A stretch of DNA of 64,000 nucleotides, taken from Microcaldota archaeon. GTDB taxonomy: Archaea > Micrarchaeota > Micrarchaeia > Micrarchaeales > Micrarchaeaceae. Of this stretch, positions 33,201-41,613 are shown piece after piece. Within the stretch, counting starts at the first letter, position 1. Every line of letters starts with the position of its first letter. Made by a program: the position numbers and the translations under genes. The stretch spans positions 1-64,000 of the forward strand of contig JAJZBL010000001.1 in the NCBI GenBank assembly GCA_021798935.1. Reading direction: 5' to 3'. The notes beneath the pieces are model-generated. The model did not search any database. It saw only the letters and a list, made by a program, of their open reading frames with translations, and had not been told where the DNA came from.

Positions 33201-35539
33201 GAAATCTTAGATCTGTTTACTGCACCTGAATAGCAGCCGTTGCCGGTGCAAGTCCAATCAACAAATCCATATTTTGAATAAGAATTGGCATTGAGATTTA
33301 CAGAAGTACCATATGGATATATGTTTGATTCGTTGTTTGCAGTAACATTGCCATCATCGGAAGCAGTCCCATCTCCAGGAGGGTTTACGTATATTTTTAA
33401 GTATATATAGTAAAGTGCAGTCTCTGTTAATGGATTGTCTGGAACTTTCATAGGATAGGAACTTTCGGTGCCTGTATAGCTGCCGCTTCCAACACCTGTC
33501 CAGTTTATAAATTCATATCCAGAATTTGGAGATTCTGATAAAGTTATATCTGATCCTGGGACATACCAGCCGTTGCCTGGTGAAAGTGTCTTTGCACCTC
33601 CAGGAGGCGATGAAAGTTCTGTAAGGTAAACATCGTAGTTTGCCTGCTCTGTGAAGGGCTTCTGTGGCACGGTCATTGTGAAAGAAGGAGACGTATTGTA
33701 TTCGTAGCCTGTCCAGTTCTCAAATTTATATCCTGTATTGTTGATTTCTGATAAAGTAATTGATGAATTTGGAAGATACCAGCCGCTGCCAGGAGATAAT
33801 GAAGATGCTGCAGTTGAAGGGGAAGCAAGCTCTGTAAGGTAAACATCGTAGTTTGCCTGCTCTGTAAATCCTACATTTGGAACTGTCATTGTAAATGAAG
33901 TAGAGGTACTCTTCTCATAGCCTGTCCAGTTTATAAACTTATAACCTGTAGCATTTGTTTCTGAAATAATAATTGAAGAACCTACAGTATACTTGCATCC
34001 GCTTCCAGGAAGCAATAATGATGCACCTCCAGTTGGATTTGAGACTTCTATGAAACAACTATAGTAGTTTGCCTGCTCTGTGAAGGGAACATTTGGAACT
34101 GTCATTGTAAATGAAGTGGATGCGTTCTTTTCATAACCAGTCCAGTTCTCAAATTTATATCCTAAATTAGTTTCCTCTGAAAGAGTTATTGAGGATCCTG
34201 GGACATACCAGCCGCTGCCGGGTTCTAAGGTATTCAGCTTAGCGCCTAAAGGAGGATAGGATAGTTCAGTCAGGTAAACATCGTAGTTTGCCTGCTCTGT
34301 AAATGGCTGTTCTGGAACCAGCATGTTAAATGTAGACGAGGTATTCTTTTCATAACCAGTCCAGTTCTCAAATTTATATCCTGTATTGTTGATTTCTTTA
34401 AGAGTTATGTATGATCCTGGAACATACCAGCCGCTGCCGGGAGATAATGAAGATGCTGCAGTTGAAGGGGAAGCAAGCTCTGTAAGGTAAACATCGTAGT
34501 TTGCCTGCTCATCTACATCCGTATACATCTGAACGGTGCCTGAAGTGCTTGTCCCTGTATAATTTATTGTTCCATGCCCTGTCCAGTACTCAAATTTATA
34601 TCCCGAATTATTTACCTCTGATATTGTCAGTGATGATTTATAACCTTCTAAATCATGGCCTGCACCTGGAGTCAATGTAGCTGCGGTTGATGGAAAAGCA
34701 GACATATTCAAATATCTTTCGTCCTTAGGGGGTGGAGGTGGTATATTGGATGGCAATGTATAATAAGCATATAAGGTTCCACTATTTTCTATTGTTAGGT
34801 TAGTTGATTGGTTGTATGGATTGCCTATCTTCAATGAAGTTGGAGAGCTTTCCCACCCTGGATTGCCTGAATAGAATACATACCCATTAGGAGGAGATGC
34901 AAATATTGAATATTCCCCTTTTATGAAAAACTGAGTTGTGCCACTTGCATATGGTACACCATTCACATTTATGGTTCCTGTATCTGGGTAGGTTTCAAAT
35001 TTTAATTCTAAGAATGATATACCTGCAGGTGCAACAATCTGGGTTGAATATCCTGTTGTCTTATAAAAAGTATTTCCACAGTTAGTAGGGCTAGAGCATA
35101 TTCTATACTCAAAATAAAAAGGTGTAGTAGTACTTGTACCGACGGCTGCTTTTATTGGGCCAGTTATATTTACTCTGCACATTACCTCACCGCCGTTAGA
35201 TACGTATCCGGGAGTACAATTTCCAAGATAGTGGTTAGTGCCGCTTGATCTACCCATATCAGTAGTTGTCAAGTTGAATCCATTAGAAGATATATTTATA
35301 GGCCTGCCTAAATTATTCTTGAATACAATTGTATATACCATAGGTCCTGAAGAATTGTATACAAGCAGTGTATCTACACAAGGAAGCAGAGGATCAATAT
35401 TACACTCAGATTGGAGGTAATCTGAGGGTGGCTTAAACCCTATTAAAATAAGTATAATTGCTATAACAATTGCTATTATCAAGATGGCCCATGAATAGGT
35501 AGTAATCATCTCTATAGCAGATTGCTCCTTCATATGCAT
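30209..35539 (-). CDS. Giant surface protein with about 17 InlB-B-type repeats and a pilin-like N-terminus
   Basis: This 1776-residue protein begins with a Q-S-A-I-E-M motif followed by a long hydrophobic helix (residues about 5-34), much like an archaeal class III (type IV pilin) signal, though the usual Gly before the Gln is a Glu here. After a Cys-containing region (to about 265) come about 17 repeats of 65-85 residues like divergent InlB B-repeats (G-Y-x-F-x-x-W ... E-x-A-N-Y). Repeats 2-6 carry N-W-T sequons at one position; repeats 7, 9 and 11-14 carry a W-x-C-x-G-x-G-C pair instead. Two copies of a glycine-rich module (near 30690-31010 and 32850-33150) interrupt the array. It is probably a stalk-like adhesin or S-layer component. 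Confidence 0.75.
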   Translation of the reverse strand: MHMKEQSAIEMITTYSWAILIIAIVIAIILILIGFKPPSDYLQSECNIDPLLPCVDTLLVYNSSGPMVYTIVFKNNLGRPINISSNGFNLTTTDMGRSSGTNHYLGNCTPGYVSNGGEVMCRVNITGPIKAAVGTSTTTPFYFEYRICSSPTNCGNTFYKTTGYSTQIVAPAGISFLELKFETYPDTGTINVNGVPYASGTTQFFIKGEYSIFASPPNGYVFYSGNPGWESSPTSLKIGNPYNQSTNLTIENSGTLYAYYTLPSNIPPPPPKDERYLNMSAFPSTAATLTPGAGHDLEGYKSSLTISEVNNSGYKFEYWTGHGTINYTGTSTSGTVQMYTDVDEQANYDVYLTELASPSTAASSLSPGSGWYVPGSYITLKEINNTGYKFENWTGYEKNTSSTFNMLVPEQPFTEQANYDVYLTELSYPPLGAKLNTLEPGSGWYVPGSSITLSEETNLGYKFENWTGYEKNASTSFTMTVPNVPFTEQANYYSCFIEVSNPTGGASLLLPGSGCKYTVGSSIIISETNATGYKFINWTGYEKSTSTSFTMTVPNVGFTEQANYDVYLTELASPSTAASSLSPGSGWYLPNSSITLSEINNTGYKFENWTGYEYNTSPSFTMTVPQKPFTEQANYDVYLTELSSPPGGAKTLSPGNGWYVPGSDITLSESPNSGYEFINWTGVGSGSYTGTESSYPMKVPDNPLTETALYYIYLKIYVNPPGDGTASDDGNVTANNESNIYPYGTSVNLNANSYSKYGFVDWTCTGNGCYSGAVNRSKISIDSPIVEVANFGTLESCNNYVLTTSVLSTTVHGECYWSGGDLSLYTGGGDSDQIISAYVNGSNGINYFEQSGTSTYLQYNTMNYLPLQNYFLSFTDGNGGGAGGNATMKLNNTAPLTIKVHSEHSGTATASPGGSTSTVATFYEPDGNTIPISEVENSGYTFTEWNGIGSGSYTGTSSSGSITMNSNITEVANYDVLLTLNVNPSGDGTATASPGGSTTSSATYAIENDTSVSLSEQNNTIGYEFVDWTCTGNGCYSGTDQSPSFTIEGPTTETANFKLIPETLTMEVYPSVGGSTSPGAGTYTYNYGTQVPLSESSNSGYEFVGWTGTGSASYTGTNPSPTITMTSKVTEQANYDVYLTTNAYPSYGGSVSPGSGWYSYNSQVTISESANSGYTFTGWTCSGNGCSSATSSSITITLGNPITETANYGVGLTMSISNSNAGTVTPSPGSYQESYGSQVTISETTNSGYSFTGWSCSGNGCYSGSDSSYTLTMDSPISEQANYDVCLTTGVSSGSGSVSPGSECVPIGTNVGISASPSTGYEFVDWSCSGNGCYSGTSSSATITMNNPITEDANFKLIPYQFTINSNPSVGGSTSPGSGVYTYNYGSTVSFSESANSGYSFTGWSCTGNGCYSGTSSSATITMYNSISETANYDVCLTMSMSNSNAGSISPGSGTYCDYSVGQSVQISESTGLGYEFTGWSGSGSGSYSGSATSATIYMDSPISETAEYVAIPNCNGYSYSTGSYSSSYNGECYWTGGDLTDWVAGGYAGYAHATLVGISNGDTYFGQGTNGRCYTFMSISNLPEQNYKVEFGDGAGGGSCTNAGVKFNTVAPLTVSNNGNGGTSPSGTNDYQDGSSPEISASPNYGYHFAGWSCQNINGSGCYSGGNNPAYPTMNGNIHETASFSPNSEYDYIYSESGPGSVSPSGSIERNYGSSVTITATPDGGYCAGFDDYQTPYFEDWSGTYYSTSQSFTFTQPDYGVTEGANFGIKTSFCW

Positions 35540-35703
35540 ATTATCAATCTAGTAGATTTAAGCAATTCAAATTATTTATATTTAACTATAATTTTAATTG
35601 TTATTGTTTATTTATCCTTAAATTATAGTTTGCTATTTTACCTGACATAGTTTTTTAATATTTTTTGAATAATTATAACCATAAGGCGACTAAGGTAATT
35701 ATT

Positions 35704-36801
35704 ATGGGAGAGTTCACTAGTGTAGATGATGAGGATATTTTAAAGTTTATAGAAAGCTCAAAACCAAAAATATATATTGTTGGTACAGGAGGAAGTGGAA
35801 GCAATACAATAGATAGGCTTTATGATTTAGGTGTAGAAGGTGCAACTTTAATAGCAATGAATACAGATGCACCTCATTTGATAAAAGTCAGAGCACAAAG
35901 AAAGCTTCTTTTAGGTAAAAAAGTTACAAAAGGTTTGGGAGCAGGAAGTGATTTTACTGTAGGAGAAGAGGCTGCAAAAGAAAGCAGAGAGGAAATCAAG
36001 CACATGCTTGCAGATGCAAATATGGTATTTGTAACCTGTGGGCTCGGAGGAGGAACAGGTACTGGATCGATAGATACAATAGCTAGGGAGGCTAAAGAAC
36101 TTGGTGCACTTACTATAGCAATAGTTACATTGCCATTTTCAAGTGAAGGAAAGACAAGGATGAAGAATGCATTGGAAGGGTTAGCAAAGTTAAAAAAGAC
36201 TGCAGATACAACAATAATAATACATAACGACAAGCTCCTTAGCATCGCACCTGATTTGCCCCTTAATATGGCATTCAAAGTATCAGATGAGGTATTGGCC
36301 AATGCAGCAAAAGGAATTGTTGAGATGATTACAAAGCCAGGAATGGTCAATATAGACTTTGCAGACTTGAAGATGGTGCTAAAATCCTCAGGATATGCAG
36401 TAATAAGTTCAGGAGAAGCAAGCCAGCAGACAGATCCTAAGAAGAACAGGGCATTGGTCGCTCTTGAAAATGCAATAAAGAGTCCACTTCTTGACGTAGA
36501 TCTCGGAACGGCAAAGAAAGCACTTATAAATGTAGTTGGTGGTGAGAGCCTTACACTTAGGGAAGCAGAGAACATATTCCAAGAAGTTTCAAGCATGATA
36601 AATACCGATGCACTTATAAAATGGGGTGCTAGGATAGACAAAGAGATGGCAAAAGAATCCCTCAAGGTTATGGTCGTAATAAGTGGTGTTGAGTTCACGG
36701 AATACAGTGATGAAAATATAGAGAAGAAAGTTGATGAACTTAGCAATTTAGACCTTGATGAAGTATTTGCAGAGGGGAAGAAAAAGCCAATAAACTTATA
36801 A
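35704..36801 (+). CDS. ftsZ: Cell division protein FtsZ
   Basis: This protein of about 365 residues is FtsZ, the tubulin-like GTPase of the division ring. The nucleotide-binding motif V-G-T-G-G-S-G-S-N near the start, the tubulin signature G-L-G-G-G-T-G-T-G-S, the T-x-x-H-N-D-K-L segment and D-F-A-D-L-K-M-V synergy-loop region are intact. ATG at 35704 is chosen; an in-frame TTG at 35665 would add 13 residues unlike FtsZ. There is no obvious C-terminal membrane-binding tail. A GT4 glycosyltransferase follows after 13 bases. The long antisense frame is an artefact. Confidence 0.95.
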   Translation: MGEFTSVDDEDILKFIESSKPKIYIVGTGGSGSNTIDRLYDLGVEGATLIAMNTDAPHLIKVRAQRKLLLGKKVTKGLGAGSDFTVGEEAAKESREEIKHMLADANMVFVTCGLGGGTGTGSIDTIAREAKELGALTIAIVTLPFSSEGKTRMKNALEGLAKLKKTADTTIIIHNDKLLSIAPDLPLNMAFKVSDEVLANAAKGIVEMITKPGMVNIDFADLKMVLKSSGYAVISSGEASQQTDPKKNRALVALENAIKSPLLDVDLGTAKKALINVVGGESLTLREAENIFQEVSSMINTDALIKWGARIDKEMAKESLKVMVVISGVEFTEYSDENIEKKVDELSNLDLDEVFAEGKKKPINL

Positions 36802-36814
36802 CTCTCCTGATAAT

Positions 36815-37963
36815 ATGAAGATAAAACTTGCAATGGCCCAGGCGAATCTAACAATTAGAGGAGGCGCAGAGAGGGTTGTGCTGAAGATAGCAGAACATTA
36901 CAATGCAACAATATATACTGCAGAGTATAAGAAGGATAGTACTTTCGAGGAATTTAAGGACCTTGATATCAAGGAGATAGGAAGCAGCGGTTTTTATAAA
37001 TTTCTCGGATATGGAAGGGCAGCACAGGGGCTTAATTATGGGCTTTCATTCTACAACTATAAGGTAAAGGAGGATTATGATGTACTAAACCCTCACATAG
37101 CCCCAAGCCATTGGATCAGGCACAAGAATGATAGAGTACTTTGGTACTGCCACACCCCACTTAGAGATTTATATGACCTATATTACTATAGGCAATCCCT
37201 AAGGCCTTTTGCTAAAAGAACTTTATACAGTTTTATAGTTCCTAGAATCAGGTTCATTGATAAAAGAATGGTAAACAAGATAAAATATATAGTTGCTAAT
37301 TCTGAGAATACTAAAAATAGGATTAAAAAATATTATGGAAGGAATGATGCAGTAGTTCTGAATGGCGGTATCGATTACAAGGAGTATAAAAACGAAGGAA
37401 ATGATAGATATTTCTTCTATCCATCTCGTATATCCCCAAATAAGAGGCAGGATTACGCTATAAGGGCATTTAAAATATTCAAAAGTCAGAACAAGGGTAT
37501 GAATTATAGGCTTATAATAAGTGGGCAGGTATCGGATGATCCATTTTACATGGATTATTATTCTAAAATTACCAATATGGCTAAGAATGTCGGAGGGGTG
37601 AGCATACTTACAGATGTTAATGACAAAGATCTTATTGATCTGTATAGCAAGGCAACTGCAATATTATATCCGCCTATAAATGAGGATTATGGATTAGTCC
37701 CTCTTGAAGCTGCGGCAAGCGGAAAGCCAGTTATCGTTGTAAATGAAGGAGGACCAAAGGAGACAGTTATAAATAACAAAACAGGATTTTTAATAAACAA
37801 TGAACTTGATATGGCAGAAAAAATGCAGAAATTAGCAGAGGATCCACAATTGGTGGAAAATATGGGTAAAAGAGGGAGAGAAAGAGTTAAAAAGTATTAT
37901 TCATGGAACAATTTCTTCAAAGAATTTGACAAGCTGCTTTACAAAACTAAAAATGAAAAATAA
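36815..37963 (+). CDS. GT4-family glycosyltransferase
   Basis: This 382-residue protein is a GT-B family-4 glycosyltransferase. The N-terminal domain has the R-G-G-A-E-R motif (residues 15-20) and a W-Y-C-H-T-P segment near 109-114. The C-terminal domain has P-S-R-I-S-P-N-K-R (about 207-215), a P-P-I-N-E-D-Y-G-L-V-P-L-E-A motif giving E-x7-E, and G-G-P-K-E-T. Sugar and acceptor are unknown; it is a candidate for dolichol-linked or surface glycan assembly. It is 13 bases downstream of ftsZ and likely co-transcribed, which is unusual. Confidence 0.86.
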   Translation: MKIKLAMAQANLTIRGGAERVVLKIAEHYNATIYTAEYKKDSTFEEFKDLDIKEIGSSGFYKFLGYGRAAQGLNYGLSFYNYKVKEDYDVLNPHIAPSHWIRHKNDRVLWYCHTPLRDLYDLYYYRQSLRPFAKRTLYSFIVPRIRFIDKRMVNKIKYIVANSENTKNRIKKYYGRNDAVVLNGGIDYKEYKNEGNDRYFFYPSRISPNKRQDYAIRAFKIFKSQNKGMNYRLIISGQVSDDPFYMDYYSKITNMAKNVGGVSILTDVNDKDLIDLYSKATAILYPPINEDYGLVPLEAAASGKPVIVVNEGGPKETVINNKTGFLINNELDMAEKMQKLAEDPQLVENMGKRGRERVKKYYSWNNFFKEFDKLLYKTKNEK

Positions 37964-37969
37964 AAGCAG

Positions 37970-38329
37970 TTAATTTAAAGATACAACGAATTTTGATACT
38001 ACTTTTGAGACATAGTCTAGGACTTCTTTTACTTCTTTCTCAGTCTTTGATCCTGTGCATATCATCTTCCCATTTTTGAATAATATTATTGCTTTTGATT
38101 CTGGGACTCTAAATATTGCTCCGGGAAATTGCTCTGGTTCGTAATCAACAGCTTTGACATCTTTTGACAGGCTATATAAATCTATGGTTGCATGTAGATC
38201 TGCACTAACCACTATATTTTGTATATTTATTTTCGGATTTTCTAATGAAGAGCTTCCTTGCTCTTTTACACTCTCTTTTGCCAGAGGTTTTGATTTTGAA
38301 ACAGTTTTTGGTTTTTTATCTTTGACCAT
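37970..38329 (-). CDS. TATA-binding protein-like protein with a single TBP repeat
   Basis: This 119-residue protein has one complete TBP repeat (residues about 35-119): I-Q-N-I-V-V-S-A-D-L strand, a helix, D-Y-E-P-E-Q-F-P-G (62-70), the A-I-I-L-F-K-N-G-K-M-I-C-T-G-S-K strand pair (80-95) and a final helix. The two Phe that would kink DNA in each TBP half (Phe68 and Phe84) are present. A Lys/Ser-rich tail of about 34 residues comes first. Canonical archaeal TBP has two tandem repeats and about 180-200 residues; the second is absent here, and the gene ends cleanly at 37970. It could dimerise to form a full saddle or act with a canonical TBP elsewhere. Confidence 0.8.
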   Translation of the reverse strand: MVKDKKPKTVSKSKPLAKESVKEQGSSSLENPKINIQNIVVSADLHATIDLYSLSKDVKAVDYEPEQFPGAIFRVPESKAIILFKNGKMICTGSKTEKEVKEVLDYVSKVVSKFVVSLN

Positions 38330-38630
38330 GGAACCACATATATTTTATAAACTTAACCTTATTTATACCTTTTTTGTTTTGATGATTTAATTTAGCTATA
38401 CAGGTTTATCAATATAATATAAATTCTATACTTTTTAGAGGCAGGTTATAAGCTCTCTGCAACATATATAAATTTGAATAACACAATAAAAGTAGTAAAA
38501 AGTAATTAATAATATCTCTTGTGGAAGCTCGTTACCTACCTCTTGGGGAATGTGACATTTTGAATTTGCTTGTATATTGCAATAACAATTAAAGAGTTAA
38601 ATAAATTATAGATGTTGAGAGTGTTGCCAA
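38330..38630. other. Intergenic region between the TBP-like and reductase genes
   Basis: This 301-base gap holds divergent promoters. A TATA box for the TBP-like gene (GGTATAAATAAGG on the minus strand) lies near 38360-38374. On the plus strand TATATAAATT lies near 38466-38475 and another TATA-like element near 38597-38609. The segment 38510-38570 is less A+T-rich and could hold a short RNA, but I see no convincing fold. No coding frame is supported. Confidence 0.4.
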
Positions 38631-39743
38631 TTGGGTTCTTATGACCATGTAATTATATTGGGTGGAGGAATGGCAGGCTTAAGGATAGCTGAGAAGCTAG
38701 CTAAAAGTGGCATACCTACAACTTTATATGAAGGCAAAAGAGATGTGTCATATTTAGCGGACAGGGCATCAGGCGTTCTTTCCATATCTGGGGTAAAAAG
38801 GCTTAATATAGATTATTCATCGGCCCTTGAAAATGTATTGAAAGGAGCAGTAATTTACTCAAAGAGCCAAAACATGAAGGTTGTTTCAGAAAAGCCACAA
38901 GCTTATGTTCTTGACAGGAAATTGCTTATAAAAAAAGCTTATAATAATGCAAAGGAAGCAGGAGCAAATATAATATTAGGCAAAAGGATAAAGGAAGATG
39001 AGATAAAAGATTTTGATGATGGAAAAACAGTTATAGTTGGAGCTGATGGCCCTATATCATCGGTTGCTGCAGCCTTTGGCTTTCCACCTATAAAAGAGGT
39101 CTTATTAACTTATAAAGCGGTATATGATAATGTAAATTGCCTTGAAAACCATATGGTCAGATTGTTTTTTGATAATGAGATCTCAAAAGGTTTGTTTGGG
39201 TGGTTAATACCTTATTCAAAAGAGAAAGTTGAAGTTGGATTAGGCTTAAGTGAAAAAGTGAAAGGCAACAGCAAGCAGGCATTTGATAAATTTGTGAAAA
39301 ATGAGGGGGTTGCTTCTATAGTAAATGCTGGCAAAGTAAGTTCAGAATATGCAAGCATAATACCTATAGGAGCAAGAGATAAGACAGTTAAGGGGAATGT
39401 TTTGCTTATTGGTGATGCTGCAGGGCAGACAAAAGCAACAACAGGTGGTGGATTAATATTTGGATTGTCCTGTGCGGATGCAGCTTTCCAAGCTGTGTTA
39501 GACACATTTACAAAAGGCAAGCCTTTGTCCGAGTATGAAAGAAATTGGAGAAAACTTTACAACTTTGATCTGAGTTTGCATAAAGGATTGCACAGATATT
39601 ATTCAAATTTGAGCAATAATTCTATAGACAGGGATATTTACCTGATGAAAAAACTTGGGTTTGATTCTTTCTTCAGCAAGCATGGAGATATGGATAGTAT
39701 TAAAATGATGATCAAAAGATTATTCATTAGAAAAGCAGGCTGA
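38631..39743 (+). CDS. Geranylgeranyl reductase family FAD oxidoreductase
   Basis: This 370-residue protein is an FAD-dependent reductase of the geranylgeranyl reductase type. The dinucleotide-binding G-G-G-M-A-G (residues 11-16), the V-G-A-D-G-P segment, the L-I-G-D-A-A-G motif and the T-T-G-G-G-L region near the middle are diagnostic. It would saturate the isoprenoid chains of archaeal membrane lipids, in line with the UbiA prenyltransferase nearby. The start is TTG at 38631; the nearest TATA-like element is 22-34 bases upstream, so the transcript may be leaderless. Confidence 0.87.
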   Translation: MGSYDHVIILGGGMAGLRIAEKLAKSGIPTTLYEGKRDVSYLADRASGVLSISGVKRLNIDYSSALENVLKGAVIYSKSQNMKVVSEKPQAYVLDRKLLIKKAYNNAKEAGANIILGKRIKEDEIKDFDDGKTVIVGADGPISSVAAAFGFPPIKEVLLTYKAVYDNVNCLENHMVRLFFDNEISKGLFGWLIPYSKEKVEVGLGLSEKVKGNSKQAFDKFVKNEGVASIVNAGKVSSEYASIIPIGARDKTVKGNVLLIGDAAGQTKATTGGGLIFGLSCADAAFQAVLDTFTKGKPLSEYERNWRKLYNFDLSLHKGLHRYYSNLSNNSIDRDIYLMKKLGFDSFFSKHGDMDSIKMMIKRLFIRKAG

Positions 39744-39831
39744 ATACAACAAGTTTAAGATATATTTATTTAAATAAAAACAAAAGCAAGCAGATTAGAG
39801 TTTAAATAAATCTTTTAGCAGCAAGGAGAAA

Positions 39832-39851
39832 TCCTGCTTATCGATGCAGGA
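39832..39851 (-). terminator. Hairpin after a surface-protein gene
   Basis: TCCTGC and GCAGGA pair over eight bases just beyond the stop codon of the 584-residue surface-protein gene. The minus-strand sequence then reads TTGCTGCTAAAAG, which resembles the sequence after the coiled-coil gene at 10.23 kb. Confidence 0.45.
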
Positions 39852-39854
39852 ATT

Positions 39855-41609
39855 TTACACCACATAAGGAACTGCTATTTTTGCTATTCCTGAGATTGTG
39901 TAAGGCTTGCCGTCTTCTGTGTAATTTATTGTCAAATTGTAATCATTGTAAGAAACATCAATAGGTATAATTATACTATTGCATTCTACACTTAAGCTTG
40001 CTTGGCTTGTAGCATTAATCGTTGCATTTTCTTTATAATATTTTCTTAGCCCTGGCATGAAGCAGGCTGCGCTTGTTATTTTCACTGCAGAATTTCCATT
40101 GTTGTGAATTGTGAAGTTTATCATATTATTTGACTGCTTATATGAGTTAAACTTGCAGCTTAAACTGTTATTGTAGAATTGGCAGCTGCTTACTGCTGAA
40201 GGCTTCCAAGCATACGTAGATTGGTTTACCTTAAGTGCAGATATCAAGTGGGCTGCATTTGGCACTATGCTGCTTGAGTAATTAGAATTTGTAAATGAGT
40301 ACATTGAAAGAATATACTTGTTTCCTACTTCGTTTGACTTTGCCATCGTGTAATTTGAGAATGCAGAAGCCTGGTATACAGGGCTTATTAGATATGAGCA
40401 TAATTGAATATTCTCTGACTGGTTGCTTGTTATCTCGCCTTTGCAGGTCATATTTGAATAGTTTATGGCTTTATTTAGCTTTAGTATATTTGAAGCGAAA
40501 TTTCCATAAGCGTTTTCAAATATATTCATTTGGGATATAGAATTTGGACTTAAAGAAGTTGAAAATCCTGTATAAGTTGTGTTTGTGTAAAGGAAACCAC
40601 TTGAATAATTCATCAGTGGCTTGCTGCTGTTTAAAGAATTTTTTATTATTACTGCTTCTGTAGGTGTGTAATTTTTAGATATTATATTTTTGCATGTGTA
40701 ATTGCTAGAAGCATTGTATACAGATAGCACCTTTACCCATCCGTGGTTTTGCGAAGTGCATATGCTTGTTGAATTATTATACTTAAAGTAAACACCATTT
40801 ACTCCAGATATATTGAATAATGAATAGGAGAGATTATTTTTTTGCAATATTGTGTTTAGATATTTCACACTTATGTTTCCATTCATCCACAAGCTTGATA
40901 CCTTTGCGCCGTTACTATAATTTGCATATACTCCGTTCATTATGTGTACAAGAAGGGCTAGATCTGTTATGGAGTTGCCAACAACAGGGTATGCAGGCCC
41001 AAACAAATTCTTAAAATATGAGAGGTTATAGTTTAGAGCAGCGATTGAAGAAAATGCTATCCCTTTTGGATAAAGTGTGAATTCCTTTGTGGATGTTATA
41101 TTTGAATTAGGTATCGATACATAAAGGTCGGGTTTTTCAGGCACTGCAACAGGCACTGTGAAAGACTGTTGAGAAGCTGCTCTATTTTTTAGATTTAACA
41201 GATCAGCAGGGTCAGCTACAGCTTCAAAAGTGTAATTGCCGCTATTGTTAAATGTATATGCTATCGAAAGGTTTATCTCAGATTTGGGTGGTAATGTAAC
41301 AACATAAGAACGCAACTTATTTCCATTTAAGTATACCAGCAAAGGAAGCTTGCTCAACTTGCTTGGGCCAGAGTTGATTACAGTAAGCTTGGTGCTTATT
41401 GTATCAAATGGATATAGAGTAGTATTCGAAGAGTAATTATTAGGAGAAAATTCTACTTTGACTGAATATGCTCCTGTTTGCGTGAAAGCATAAGAGGTGT
41501 ATATTATTGCAATTGCTATAACTATTGCAATTGCATAAAGCCAGATATTGCCTATTCCTTTCGGGTTTTGCATATCCGTTTTATTATTTTGAGATTTTGA
41601 ATTTGCCAA
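39855..41609 (-). CDS. Membrane-anchored, sequon-rich surface protein
   Basis: I do not recognise a family in this 584-residue protein. A short polar N-terminus (about 1-23) precedes one transmembrane helix (I-W-L-Y-A-I-A-I-V-I-A-I, near 22-45); the rest is outside, with about 40 N-x-S/T sequons and many Tyr, Ser and Asn. A conserved-looking domain of about residues 55-150 resembles a CARDB-type Ig-like fold (T-L-Y-P-F-D-T-I-S-T-K-L-T-V-I-N-S-G). It lies four bases downstream of a winged-helix gene and is probably controlled by it. The composition resembles the 482- and 484-residue surface proteins. Confidence 0.65.
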   Translation of the reverse strand: MANSKSQNNKTDMQNPKGIGNIWLYAIAIVIAIAIIYTSYAFTQTGAYSVKVEFSPNNYSSNTTLYPFDTISTKLTVINSGPSKLSKLPLLVYLNGNKLRSYVVTLPPKSEINLSIAYTFNNSGNYTFEAVADPADLLNLKNRAASQQSFTVPVAVPEKPDLYVSIPNSNITSTKEFTLYPKGIAFSSIAALNYNLSYFKNLFGPAYPVVGNSITDLALLVHIMNGVYANYSNGAKVSSLWMNGNISVKYLNTILQKNNLSYSLFNISGVNGVYFKYNNSTSICTSQNHGWVKVLSVYNASSNYTCKNIISKNYTPTEAVIIKNSLNSSKPLMNYSSGFLYTNTTYTGFSTSLSPNSISQMNIFENAYGNFASNILKLNKAINYSNMTCKGEITSNQSENIQLCSYLISPVYQASAFSNYTMAKSNEVGNKYILSMYSFTNSNYSSSIVPNAAHLISALKVNQSTYAWKPSAVSSCQFYNNSLSCKFNSYKQSNNMINFTIHNNGNSAVKITSAACFMPGLRKYYKENATINATSQASLSVECNSIIIPIDVSYNDYNLTINYTEDGKPYTISGIAKIAVPYVV

Positions 41610-41613
41610 ATTA

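Noticed and set aside
30209..35539. CRISPR-like or tandem DNA repeats
   Set aside because: The repeats are protein-level, 65-85 codons long and diverged, with the reading frame kept throughout; there are no spacer-repeat units.
35874..36854. Frame of 326 codons antisense to ftsZ
   Set aside because: It is Ser/Phe-rich, overlaps intact FtsZ motifs and has no recognisable domain.
38510..38570. Possible small RNA upstream of the reductase gene
   Set aside because: The segment is less A+T-rich than its surroundings, but I could not find a stable, convincing fold or a T-rich end.
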